Below are positions 16,350-25,104 of a stretch of DNA of 64,000 bases, one piece after another. The notes below the pieces were generated by a model. The model was not told the DNA's origin and made no database searches. It was given only the letters and a program-made list of their open reading frames with translations. Position 1 is the stretch's first letter. Each line of letters begins with the position of its first letter. Position numbers and translations under genes: made by a program. The DNA is from Oscillospiraceae bacterium (lineage in GTDB: Bacteria > Bacillota > Clostridia > Oscillospirales > Acutalibacteraceae), in assembly GCA_022483045.1 (NCBI GenBank), contig JAKVOA010000002.1, positions 580,721-644,720 of the forward strand. The letters run 5' to 3'.

Positions 16350-18027
16350 AATCCGCGACGCCAAACTGCGCACAAAACTGAGCCTTGTCATTCTTTTGGT
16401 CGGCATTGTGCCGATCCTGCTGCTCAGCCAAACCCTGCTTAGTGAGTTTGGTGGGATTATGCGCAGCGAAGAGAGTACCAGTATGAATACCTCCCTGCAG
16501 CAGGCAACTGCTACAGTGGAAAACCAAGTGACACAAGACGGCCTTTTGTGCCGGTATGTTGTTTTCAGCGACAGCATACAGCAAGTCCTTTCCGGGAAAG
16601 ATACGGACCTTTATGACCGCTATCAGCTGTATTCGCAGTCTGCAAAGCAAATTCTCAATACTTCCCGCTATTTGCAGAAAGGCGCCCAGAGCATCACCAT
16701 TTATTCTCAAAATATTCCGGTCAGCAGCGGTACCTCTCTGCAGCCGCTGCAGAATATGCAGGAGAAAGACTGGTATTATCAGATTCAGCCGGGCAGCGGG
16801 CTGCAGTGGTTCCTTGACAGTACAGCCCCCAACACCCTCGATTCGGTCTGCCTGACCTCGAATTATCTGGGAACGGGCAAAAGCTACTTGGTGGTGCGCT
16901 ACAGCCTTTCCACTTTCTTGCAGCCTTTTTGCGAGATGAAGCAGAAAAATACAGATGTAGCGGTCTTTCGGGGTGACAAACTGCTGTATTCTACTGGCAC
17001 CCTTGCCAAAAGCAGTACTTCCCAGGCAAATGCCGCCGCAGCCATGCGGTCCCGCGGCACATGCGAAAAACGGCACATTTCCGGTTTGAATTGGGATGTC
17101 TACCTCTGTGCTGACGGAAGCGTCATCTCTGATGCGGCACGGGCGGCCTTTTTTCGCACGGCGATGATTTTCCTGCTCTGCCTGCTCATCCTTGTGGCCA
17201 TGGACCGCCTCTTTTCCCACACAATGACCCGCAGCATTGAGGCACTTACCGCAAACATGGTGGCGGTGTCGCAGGGCGATATGACCGTTCGGGTAAGCAG
17301 CAACGCAAAGGACGAAGTCGGCACGATGATTCAAACTTTCCGCAAAATGGTGCAGCGTATCGACAAACTGATTCACAAGATATACGAAACCCAGCGCCTG
17401 CAGAAAGAAGCGGAAATTAAAGCGCTGCAGTCACAGATCAATCCGCATTTTCTGTACAATACACTTTCTATGATCAACTGGAAAGCGCTTGCCGCAGGGG
17501 AAAAGGATATCAGCCGCATTACACTGCTGCTTTCCAGCTTTTACCGCACAACACTCAACCGCGGGCGCAGCATGACAACCGCGGGGGACGAACTGAAAAA
17601 TGTTCGCGCTTATCTCGATTTGCAGCTCATGATGCACGACGGAAATTTTCAGGTAGAGTGGCATGCGGACCATGCGGCGGACCCGTACCAAATGCCAAAA
17701 CTCTTGCTGCAGCCGATTGTTGAAAATGCGCTGGAGCATGGGCTGGATGTCAAAGAAACCGGTGAGCGGTGCTTATCGGTTTCTGCCGAGCTGACGAATA
17801 CCGATGTCGTTTTTACCGTGCGGGACAATGGTGTCGGTATGCCGCAGAAGACAGCCGAGCAAATCATTCACTGTGAAACTTCCGGCTACGGCATGAAAAA
17901 TGTAAATGACCGTGTGGTGCTGCTGTATGGGCCGACATATGCTTTGCAGATTGAAAGTGAACCGGGCCGTGGCACCTGCGTGACGGTGCGTATACCCAAG
18001 TCAGGGGAAGAAGGCGGTAAAACATGA
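16330..18027 (+). CDS. YesM-type sensor histidine kinase
   Basis: Encodes 565 aa: an N-terminal membrane helix (about 17-38), an extracellular sensing region, a second helix (about 275-297), a HAMP segment, a His-kinase domain with H373 in S-Q-I-N-P-H-F-L-Y-N-T-L, and an HATPase domain with N-x3-H and D-N-G-V-G-M-P. It overlaps the regulator gene upstream and the lipoprotein gene downstream by 4 bp (ATGA), so the three are co-translated. It would sense an extracellular sugar, perhaps through the lipoprotein. Confidence 0.88.
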   Translation: MKKLLNKIRDAKLRTKLSLVILLVGIVPILLLSQTLLSEFGGIMRSEESTSMNTSLQQATATVENQVTQDGLLCRYVVFSDSIQQVLSGKDTDLYDRYQLYSQSAKQILNTSRYLQKGAQSITIYSQNIPVSSGTSLQPLQNMQEKDWYYQIQPGSGLQWFLDSTAPNTLDSVCLTSNYLGTGKSYLVVRYSLSTFLQPFCEMKQKNTDVAVFRGDKLLYSTGTLAKSSTSQANAAAAMRSRGTCEKRHISGLNWDVYLCADGSVISDAARAAFFRTAMIFLLCLLILVAMDRLFSHTMTRSIEALTANMVAVSQGDMTVRVSSNAKDEVGTMIQTFRKMVQRIDKLIHKIYETQRLQKEAEIKALQSQINPHFLYNTLSMINWKALAAGEKDISRITLLLSSFYRTTLNRGRSMTTAGDELKNVRAYLDLQLMMHDGNFQVEWHADHAADPYQMPKLLLQPIVENALEHGLDVKETGERCLSVSAELTNTDVVFTVRDNGVGMPQKTAEQIIHCETSGYGMKNVNDRVVLLYGPTYALQIESEPGRGTCVTVRIPKSGEEGGKT

Positions 18028-19691
18028 AAAAGTTTGCCCGCAGGGGTGCGGCGTGGGTGCTTTCGGGCGCGCTTTTCTGCATGTGGCTTTCCGCCTGCAG
18101 AAGTCCTGCGTCTTCATCTTCTTCTGTATCGTCTGTTGTAAAGGAAAGCGCGGCATGGACCTCGGCACAGACAACACCTTTGGGAACCTATCCGCAGACG
18201 GTAACGTATACCCTGGGGAAAATGACCACACAGAACAATTCTAATATGCCCAAAGGCGATACTTATGAAAACAACGCCTATACACGCTACTTAAAAAAGA
18301 TCCTGAATGTACAGAACCGCGATACTTTTGAAATAGATGGGGATATAAACTATGAGTCGGAACTGGAGCTGGAGGTCAGCAACGGCAAAATACCGGATGT
18401 CATGGTCGTTACGAGCCGGGACTTTTTAAAAAAGCTGGTACAGAATGATCTGGTGGCAAACCTTACCGATGCCTACCAGACCTGCTGCAGCCCGCGAATA
18501 CGGGATATGTACAAAAGCTACAGCGGTCTGCTGCAGTCGGTCACGTTTAACGGGAAGATCATGGCCCTGCCGGAGACATCGATTGAAAATGGACCCAATC
18601 TGCTTTGGCTGCGCAAAGACTGGCTGACCAAATTGGGCCTGAATCCGCCCAAAACACTAGATGACTTGGAAACAATTTTAAAGGCGTTTGTACAGCGGGA
18701 CCCCGGCGCAAGCAGCGCGGGGCATACGCTGGGGCTGGTGTGCCGCTCTAACCTGATGGACGACACCGGCGCTTGTTATTCTATAAACCCTATATTTGAG
18801 CAGTTCGGTGCATATCCGCGCAGGTGGGTACGCGGAACAGATGGAAAGCTGGTGTATGGGTCGGTTATGCCCGGAGCCCAAAAGGCTCTGGCCAAATTGC
18901 AAACCTGGTATCGCGAGGGGCTGATAGACGCGAACTTTCCTCTGCGCCAAGATGACAACCTGGGCGATTTGGTGGCACAGGGCCGTGTGGGTGCTCTTTT
19001 CGGATGGTGGTGGGCCCCAAATGACCCGTTGATTCGCAGCGTACAAAAAGATTCCGCTGCCGATTGGGAGCCTTACCTGCTGCTCAACAGCGGCAGTGGT
19101 GTTAAGACGACCAGTACGGCCGCCTCACAGCGGTACATTGTTGTACGCAAAGGCTACAGCCACCCGGAAGTCATCATGAAAATTATGAGTACGCTGTACG
19201 ATTATGCCCGCTATCAGGACCCTTCTCCCACGACTCTGGAAAGCTATTTTTCCCATAACGTGGGGTCTACAGCAACGCCGTTGGTGCTGAACTGTGACTA
19301 CAGCGATGCGGCAGTTCGTACGACCCGCCACATACAGGCGGCCATGCAGGGAACCCTGCAGACCGACCGGCTGAGTATGCTGGAGCGCGCCTATTACCGC
19401 ACATGCAAATCCTACCTAGCGGCAAAGAAAAAAGAGCCGCTTCAGTGGGCGGCTTACACTTCCAGAATTACGGCTGTAAACCGCCTGATCAGCTGTAAAA
19501 TCAGCTATGTTGACGAAGACTGTTCTTTTGAGGACAGCACCCCTTCTGACAAGCTCAGCAAACTGGAACAGGAAACGTACCTGCGAATCATTACCGGCAG
19601 CCAGCCGGTGTCTGCCTTTGATTCGTTTGTGCAGAACTGGTACAATCAGGGTGGAGCGGAGCTTACCACCCGCGCAAATGCACAGAGCTAA
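18024..19691 (+). CDS. extracellular solute-binding lipoprotein linked to two-component genes
   Basis: Encodes 555 aa with a lipobox L-S-A-C25 after a hydrophobic signal and a serine-rich linker. The body resembles the large LplA-type family-1 binding proteins (G-K-I-P-D-V-M-V-V, G-L-F-G-W-W-W-A-P-like segment). No permease genes follow, and the gene is overlapped with the kinase gene, so it may serve as a sensory ligand-binding partner for the kinase instead of, or besides, transport. A terminator follows. Confidence 0.85.
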   Translation: MKKFARRGAAWVLSGALFCMWLSACRSPASSSSSVSSVVKESAAWTSAQTTPLGTYPQTVTYTLGKMTTQNNSNMPKGDTYENNAYTRYLKKILNVQNRDTFEIDGDINYESELELEVSNGKIPDVMVVTSRDFLKKLVQNDLVANLTDAYQTCCSPRIRDMYKSYSGLLQSVTFNGKIMALPETSIENGPNLLWLRKDWLTKLGLNPPKTLDDLETILKAFVQRDPGASSAGHTLGLVCRSNLMDDTGACYSINPIFEQFGAYPRRWVRGTDGKLVYGSVMPGAQKALAKLQTWYREGLIDANFPLRQDDNLGDLVAQGRVGALFGWWWAPNDPLIRSVQKDSAADWEPYLLLNSGSGVKTTSTAASQRYIVVRKGYSHPEVIMKIMSTLYDYARYQDPSPTTLESYFSHNVGSTATPLVLNCDYSDAAVRTTRHIQAAMQGTLQTDRLSMLERAYYRTCKSYLAAKKKEPLQWAAYTSRITAVNRLISCKISYVDEDCSFEDSTPSDKLSKLEQETYLRIITGSQPVSAFDSFVQNWYNQGGAELTTRANAQS

Positions 19692-19725
19692 AAAAGCTAA
19701 AAGACGGGCAATCTTTCTGAAACGC

Positions 19726-19773
19726 AAAAAGCCGTACAGAAAAGCTTTAAAAGGGCTTTTCTGTACGGCTTTG
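19726..19773. terminator. terminator between lipoprotein gene and tRNA remnant
   Basis: GCCGTACAGAAAAGC (19731-19745) pairs with GCTTTTCTGTACGGC (19755-19769). The minus-strand side has five T, so it probably was the native terminator of the tRNA-Thr gene before island insertion; it can also end the plus-strand operon. Confidence 0.8.
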
Positions 19774-19776
19774 CAC

Positions 19777-19821
19777 TGGAGCTACTGATCGGACTCGAAC
19801 CGATGACCTGCTGATTACGAA
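19777..19821 (-). repeat. attachment-site copy: tRNA-Thr 3' fragment
   Basis: Read on the minus strand it gives TTCGTAA (anticodon loop) through the T-arm to TCCA, 45 bp identical to the tRNA at 51892. The 5' half is missing: beyond the anticodon loop the sequence is that of an AraC-type gene. It is not a functional tRNA. Confidence 0.9.
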
Positions 19822-20294
19822 ATAGTCAGTTCATAGGCAGGCTGATGTTCCTCATACACCTCTTTGATTTGCCGCAGACAAGCCAGTACCGTTTGTTCCC
19901 ATTTGGCCTGCGGGTGCAGATGTGCGGGAAAATGCACCTGACCGTTTAGTACCGGGGTAATGTATTTCTGCTGAACACTGTCGTTAACGGAATTGTCCAG
20001 CAGCGAGGAGTGAAACACAACAGCAAAGAAACGGAAAGGCGTGTTTTCCACTGCCAGGGCAGAATGCAAGCGGTTGGAGTTGACAAACAGCACATCACCC
20101 GTGGTGACACGGTAGTGCTGTGCATCAATGTGAAAGTCAGCTTCCCCGTCGGTTACGACCAGAAATTCCAGTTCTTCATGCCAGTGGCACACCACGCGTT
20201 TCCGTAAACGCATGCCAGTTTCAAAGACATGTACCATGAGCGGCAGCAGGGCGTTACCGTGTGGGATTGGCTCCTGCAGTGACTCTCGTTCCAA
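19815..20294 (-). pseudogene. AraC-type regulator, cupin domain only, truncated at island end
   Basis: About 159 codons from TTG 20294 (AAAGAGGAG at 8 bp). The N-terminal cupin has C-H-W-H-E-E-L-E-F and G-D-V-L-F-V-N-S-N-R-L-H-S, as in AraC regulators of sugar genes. The frame ends at P-A-Y-E-L-T-I-S then a stop made by the tRNA-derived sequence, so the two C-terminal DNA-binding motifs are lost. It is divergent from the GH31 remnant, which it probably regulated. Confidence 0.75.
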
Positions 20295-20428
20295 AAGCAG
20301 CACTCCTCTTTTGAGAAACATAAAATTGTGTTAAAAGATCAATTCCATTCAAGAATTTTGCTGTAAAAATCATTATAATAACATTATAAGATAAGTAAAA
20401 CGCAAGAAAAAAGAATTAAGGTGCTGTT

Positions 20429-22248
20429 ATGTCTTTTACACAGGGAAATCATACCCTCGTTTTTCGCAAACAAAACGAAGTGCTCCGCTTGGAGCCGTGA
20501 GGCACAAATGCTCTGCGCTGTATGGCCGCTTCAGCAATCAGAATTGGGCGCTGGAGTCTGCTCCGGAAACATCCCCCAAAATTATCATTGGGGAAGAAAC
20601 CGCTTCTATCCAAAATGGAAAGCTGTGTGTTGAAATCAATTTTGCCGGTGTTCTTACCTTTTATAAGGATGGTAAACAGATTTTACGCGAATGTTTCCGC
20701 AATTACGGCGGCACGCTGAGCAAAGAGAGCAGCTGCCTGAAAATCATTTCCCGTCAGTTCCGCCCCGTTATTGGTTCTGACGATTATGAGCTTTTTGTGG
20801 AACAACCTTTCCGTGGGGCGCGCTTCCTTTGGCAAGAACTATACCGAATAGTACGCTGAAGCGACTGAGCAAATGGACTACTGGATTACTGCAGATGACA
20901 CACCGGCCAAGATTGTGGAAAATTATACAGCCGAGACTGGTCGTGCTCCGGTACTGCCGGAAAGCGTAATGGGTTTGTGGCAGTGCAAGCTGCGCTACCG
21001 CACACAGGAAGAAGTACTCACCGTTGCCCACAAGTACAAGGACCTGGATATTCCGCTGGATGTTATTGTCATTGACTTTTCCCATTGGACACGTCAGGGA
21101 GATTGGGGCTTCGACCCGGAGTGCTGGCCGGATCCGAAAGCAATGGTGGAAGAACTGCATGCCATGGGGACGCATGTTTATGGTGTCTGTGTAGCCGTCA
21201 GTTGACCGTAAAAGCACGCATTTTGAAGAGATATTTGAAAAGGGATTCCTGGTGCGTACAGAACGCGGCAGTATCTAGACCTATGACTTCAATGGCGACT
21301 GCCTGACCTTTGATGCCATGAATCCCGAAGCGCGGGATTTTGTGTGGAATGTCTGCCGTGAGAACTACTATAAATATGGCATTGACTTTTTCTGGCTGGA
21401 CAACGCTGAGCCGGATTATGCTGTGTATGACTATTGCAATTATCGCTATTTCTTAGGGCCTGCACTGAAAGTTAGCAATATTTATCCGCTGATGTATGCG
21501 AAAGCATTTTACGACGGTCAGCACGGCGAAAAGCAGAAGAAAATTGTAAACCTGGTACGCAGTGCGTGGGTGGGTATCCAGAAGTATGCTACCCTTATAT
21601 GGTCGATTGACGTGCTTAGCACTTTTGAAGTATTTCAGGGCCAGATTGCCAGTGGCCTGAATATTGTTCTGGCAGGACTGCCGTGGTGGACTCCTGACAT
21701 TGGTGGCTTTATGTATGGTGATGTGCATGACCCGGCTTTTAAACAGCTGTTGCTGCGCTGGTTCCAGTTTGCTGCTTTTTGTCCGGTGCTGCGTATGCAC
21801 GGTGACCGTGACCCGCACGATAGATATTCCACCGCTGAGCGGCGACAAGGATTATGGCGGCTACCTGTACACCGGCCAGTCGAACGAACTGTGGAGCTAT
21901 GGGAAAGAAGCGCAGAAAATTATGCAGAAGTTTGTAAAGATTCGTCTGCAGTTGAAGCCTTACCTGAAAAAGATTGCACAGGAAGCACACAGAACCGGTG
22001 TGCTTATGATGCGTACCGTGTTCTACGAATTTCCGCAGGACGCAAAGTGATGGGAATTAAGCGACCAATATATGCTGGGGTCAGACTACCTGGTGGCACC
22101 GGTGCTGTACGCCGACCAGACTTCCCGCACAGTATATCTGTCTGCCGGCAAGTGGGTTTCGCTGAACGGCGAGCAGGAGTATGAAGGCGGCCAGACTGTT
22201 GAGTGCGCTGCGCCGATTGATGTCATTCCTGTATTTCGCAGAAAATAA
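20429..22248 (+). pseudogene. GH31 alpha-glucosidase/alpha-xylosidase, multiply broken
   Basis: GH31 homology runs across three frames. The start (MSFTQGNHTLVF) hits a TGA where relatives have the Trp of E-P-W-G-T-N-A-L-R. Frames then shift near 20500, 20850, 21200, 21820 and 22045. Recognisable blocks are D-Y-W-I-T-A, D-V-I-V-I-D-F-S-H-W-T, the nucleophile region D-F-F-W-L-D-N-A-E-P, and P-W-W-T-P-D-I-G-G-F. The acid/base region reads W-S-I-D-V-L-S-T-F where relatives have W-S-G-D-I. The end D-V-I-P-V-F-R-R-K is at 22248. It is not functional. Confidence 0.85.
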
Positions 22249-22269
22249 AATTTGACAAGTGTGTTAATG

Positions 22270-22304
22270 AAAAGGTGGGGGCCTGTGTGGCTTCTGCCTT
22301 TTTT
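22270..22304 (+). terminator. terminator after GH31 remnant
   Basis: AAAAGG-TG-GGGGCC pairs with GGCTTC-TG-CCTTTT across a 5-nt loop, with a T-run. Confidence 0.65.
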
Positions 22305-22333
22305 GCGTCTCTGCGGAATTATAGCGAGGTGTT

Positions 22334-22378
22334 TTTACAGAAAGACTTGAAAAGTATATAAACCCTGTGGTAAAGTAT
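22334..22378 (+). promoter_or_regulatory. rrf2 promoter with putative Rrf2 operator
   Basis: TTTACA (22334-22339), 17 bp, TATAAA (22357-22362). The segment 22359-22378, on the minus strand, starts ATACTTTAC and resembles motifs before cysK and the sulfate operon. Overlap with the -10 and start site suggests autorepression. Confidence 0.5.
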
Positions 22379-22395
22379 GTTTAGGAGGGAATGCT

Positions 22396-22821
22396 ATGAA
22401 AATTTCTACAAGAGGGCGCTACGCCATCCGCGTCATGATTGACTTGACAGAGCACAATACCGGAGAATTTATTCCGTTAATGGATATTGCCAAGCGGCAG
22501 GAGATTTCTGAAAAATATTTGGAATCCATTATGTCCGTGCTGAGCAAAAACGACTTTCTCATTTCTTTACGCGGCAAAGGAGGCGGGTACAAACTGGCCC
22601 GTCCGGCGGAAAGCTATACGGTAGCCAGCATCCTGCTGCTGACAGAGGGGTCCTTTGCGCCAGTTGCCTGTTTGGAAAAGAAGCCGAATCGCTGTGTGCG
22701 TGCGGCAGAGTGCAAGACTCTGAAAATGTGGGAAGGCTTGGAAAAAGTCGTGACCGATTATTTTGAGGGGATTACCATTGCAGATCTGGCACACCAAAGT
22801 TTGTACGATTTTGTCATTTAA
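22396..22821 (+). CDS. Rrf2-family regulator (CymR/IscR-like)
   Basis: Encodes 141 aa. The winged-helix start MKISTRGRYAIRVMIDLTEH and L-R-G-K-G-G-G-Y-K-L-A-R are typical Rrf2. Three cysteines (C-x7-C-x5-C, around residues 94-109) are placed where IscR-type members bind an Fe-S cluster, so redox or Fe-S sensing is possible. Its position directly before cysteine and sulfate genes points to a CymR-like cysteine-regulon repressor. TTAGGAGGG precedes ATG 22396. It is intact although its neighbours on both sides are decayed. Confidence 0.85.
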   Translation: MKISTRGRYAIRVMIDLTEHNTGEFIPLMDIAKRQEISEKYLESIMSVLSKNDFLISLRGKGGGYKLARPAESYTVASILLLTEGSFAPVACLEKKPNRCVRAAECKTLKMWEGLEKVVTDYFEGITIADLAHQSLYDFVI

Positions 22822-22850
22822 GGTTTGGCTGGCAAGGGTCGTTTTTTTGT

Positions 22851-22877
22851 CTCCGCTCACGCGGAGTATCCTTTTTT
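22851..22877 (+). terminator. terminator of rrf2
   Basis: CTCCGC-tcac-GCGGAG followed after 5 nt by six T. Confidence 0.65.
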
Positions 22878-22890
22878 AGCTAAATCACAC

Positions 22891-22909
22891 TAACCTATTT
22901 GCAAAGTAT
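22891..22909. promoter_or_regulatory. putative Rrf2 operator upstream of cysK remnant
   Basis: The minus strand reads ATACTTTGCAAATAGGTTA, identical at 17 of 19 positions to 26228-26246 before the sulfate operon. Confidence 0.55.
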
Positions 22910-22956
22910 ATTATGGAAGTATGATTAATTCATGCTTTACGGAAGGGGGGTGACAC

Positions 22957-23871
22957 ATGGAGAAGGTCGCAAAACATTTGACGGAACTGATAGGACATAT
23001 GCTGCTGTTGGAACTGAGTGATTTTGAAGAAGACAGGCACCTGTAGGCACGTCTGTTGGCAAAATTGGAGTATTTTAATCCTTTGGGAGTGTAAAGGACG
23101 TGTGGCAGATGCCATGATTGAACAGGGAATCCGGAAGGGCAGCATGAACCGGGACACGGTGCTGATTGAACCGACCAGTGGGAACACCGGCATTGGTTTG
23201 GCTTTCGCCGCTGTCTGCCGCCGCCTACGGCTGATTTTAAACATGCCGGAACCATGAGCATCGAGCGCCGCAAGATTGTGAATGCTTTGGGTGCTGAGGT
23301 GGTGCTTACTCCCAGACATCTGAGAATGAAGGCCGCTATTGACAAAGCGCAGGAACTGCAGAAAACATACGGAAATGCATTTATCTCACAGCAGTTTGAA
23401 ACTGCTGCCAATCCAGACATCCAACAAAAGACTACGGCACAGGAAATCTGGGACGCTACAGACGGCCGTGTTGACTTCTTTGTTTCGGCAGTCGGTACAG
23501 GCGGCACTGTGACCGGAACCGGACGGGACTTGAAGGAGAAAAATCCGGATGTACAGGTTATAGCTGTGGAACCGGCTGCTTCTCCGGGATTGTCAGGCGG
23601 CAAACCGGGGCCGCATGCCATTCAGGGAATCGGCGCGGGTTTTATCCCAAAGGTGATGGACACTCGTTTGGTTGATAAAATCATAACGGTAGAAAATGAA
23701 GACGCATTTGACCATTCCCGTGAGGTAGCCAAATCAGATGGTCTGCTGGTAAGCTTTTCTGCCGGTGCGGCCATTGACGCGGGTCTGCAGCTGGCACAGC
23801 GGCCGAAACACAATTGTGGTACTGCTGGCGGACGGCGGCGACGCTGCCTGTCTACTTCTTTGTACAAATAG
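22957..23871 (+). pseudogene. cysK: cysteine synthase, frameshifted
   Basis: CysK homology starts at ATG 22957 (L-T-E-L-I-G-H), then TAG at 23044, followed by frameshifts around 23040-23100 through the N-P-x-G-S-V-K-D-R PLP-lysine region and at about 23250 and 23810. Long correct blocks include E-P-T-S-G-N-T-G-I-G-L-A and F-V-S-A-V-G-T-G-G-T-V-T-G-T-G. The stop after L-S-T-S-L-Y-K is at 23871. It would have made cysteine from O-acetylserine and sulfide; it is now inactive unless the sequence contains errors. Confidence 0.85.
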
Positions 23872-23890
23872 AGTGAAGAGAACAGAAGCT

Positions 23891-24592
23891 ATGACGGATT
23901 GGACAGACTGTGGTTTCAACACAGCTCTTTTATATGCCGGCAGCCACGAGGAAACTTTTGGCGCCGCTTTGCCGCCGGTGTACTAGGCCAGTGCTTGTCG
24001 GCACAAAGGTGCAGAGAAGCTGGAAAAAATTTTTGCAAATAAAGCGCCTGGCTTTTCATATACGCGTATTGGCAATCCAATAGTGTCAGCTGTTGAGCAG
24101 AAGATGACTCAACTGGAGGGCAGCACAGCCAGTGCGGTGTGCGCTTCTGGTATGGCGGCGATTTCCAGCGCGCTGTTAAACCTGGTGAGAGCCAAGGATG
24201 AAATTGTGGCGGCGGCCGGACTTTACAGCGGTACGGTTGAGCTGCTGCGTAGTTTTGAAGCGCTGGGTATCCATACTCGCTATGTGCCGAAAAATACGGT
24301 TTCAGAGTATGAAAAGCGCATCAACGGAAAGACACGGGTAGTGTTTGCAGAGACCATTGGAAATCCTCGGTTGGACGTAACAGATGTTGTGGTGAATTCA
24401 TCTTAAGTATATCAACGGCAGCAGCGATGCAATTAGCGGCGTACTGACGTACAGCGGCAGGGACGCACAGCGCTACTCGGAACTGTAGCCTTACCGCAGA
24501 TTTGGCCGTATGAGTTACATGGTTCGGCTGTGGCAGGAGCTTTTGCCTGCGCTGGGGGCATGTCTGGCACCGCAAAATGCACTTTTAAAATG
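23891..24592 (+). pseudogene. O-acetylhomoserine sulfhydrylase / Cys-Met metabolism PLP enzyme, broken
   Basis: Reads as a MetY/MetB-type enzyme: F-N-T-A-L-L-Y-A-G, T-R-I-G-N-P, A-S-G-M-A-A-I-S-S-A, A-E-T-I-G-N-P-R-L-D-V-T-D, with a TAG replacing a codon at about 23983, a large loss after 24400 (removing the PLP-lysine segment) and further stops near 24487 and 24590. The tail L-L-P-A-L-G-A-C-L-A-P-Q-N-A is the usual region before the C-terminal domain, which is missing. Decay joins it to hemA sequence. Confidence 0.8.
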
Positions 24593-24602
24593 ACTGCAGC
24601 GG

Positions 24603-25004
24603 GTGAATGCCGTGGTGAGTGCGACCACCAGCCCGCACTATATCTTAACACAGGAAGCATACCGGCGGATGCTGCCAGAAGGCAATAGCCGACTGCTGGT
24701 TGATTTGGTGGTGCCGTATGATATCGACAGGGCACTGCTGGATGTGGATTACTTTGATGTATTGGCGAGAGAAAACCGCAGTGTCAAGCTGGACGAACTG
24801 CAGAAGGCACAGCAGATTGTACAGGATTGTGTGGAAGAAGCGGTTAAGAAGACAGCTGTGCGAAAATTTCAGGCGCCCGTCGGTGCTGCGCGAACCGAAC
24901 CGTGGTTTCCGAAAATGATCTTTTACTTAAAGGATGTTTTGGACAGCGCCCAACTGCAACAGGTGCTGAAGCGCATTGCAGACACAGAAGCGGAGGACGC
25001 GTGA
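24603..25004 (+). pseudogene. hemA: glutamyl-tRNA reductase, C-terminal fragment
   Basis: About 133 codons resembling the HemA NADP-binding and dimerisation part: V-V-S-A-T-T-S-P-H-Y-I-L-T, L-L-V-D-L-V-V-P-Y-D-I-D, then a long helix with A-Q-Q-I-V. The catalytic N-terminal domain is absent, and the frame is fused directly after the metY remnant. HemA starts C5 tetrapyrrole synthesis, here probably once for siroheme. Confidence 0.75.
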
Positions 25005-25005
25005 A

Positions 25006-25104
25006 ATGGCATGTTTTCCGTTTATGGTGGACATTAGTGGCAAGACCTGCTTGATTGTTGGCGGCGACCGTATTGCTTTGCACAAGACGGAGACCCTGCA
25101 GTGC
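25006..25104 (+). pseudogene. siroheme synthase (precorrin-2 dehydrogenase) N-terminal fragment
   Basis: About 33 codons: F-P-F-M-V-D-I-S-G-K-T-C-L-I-V-G-G-D-R-I-A-L-H-K-T-E-T-L, which is the Rossmann start of CysG/Met8-type proteins. It begins 1 bp after the hemA stop, as in an operon, and then passes without a break into hemL sequence, so an internal deletion removed the rest of this gene and the intervening genes. Confidence 0.7.

Noticed and set aside
19777..19821. A second tRNA-Thr gene
   Set aside because: Only the 3' part from the anticodon loop is present; the acceptor 5' strand and D-arm are replaced by AraC-type coding sequence.
20480..20520. In-frame TGA in the GH31 gene as a possible selenocysteine or recoded tryptophan codon
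   Set aside because: The same gene has many further frameshifts, and TGA is a normal stop elsewhere in the window, so simple decay explains it.
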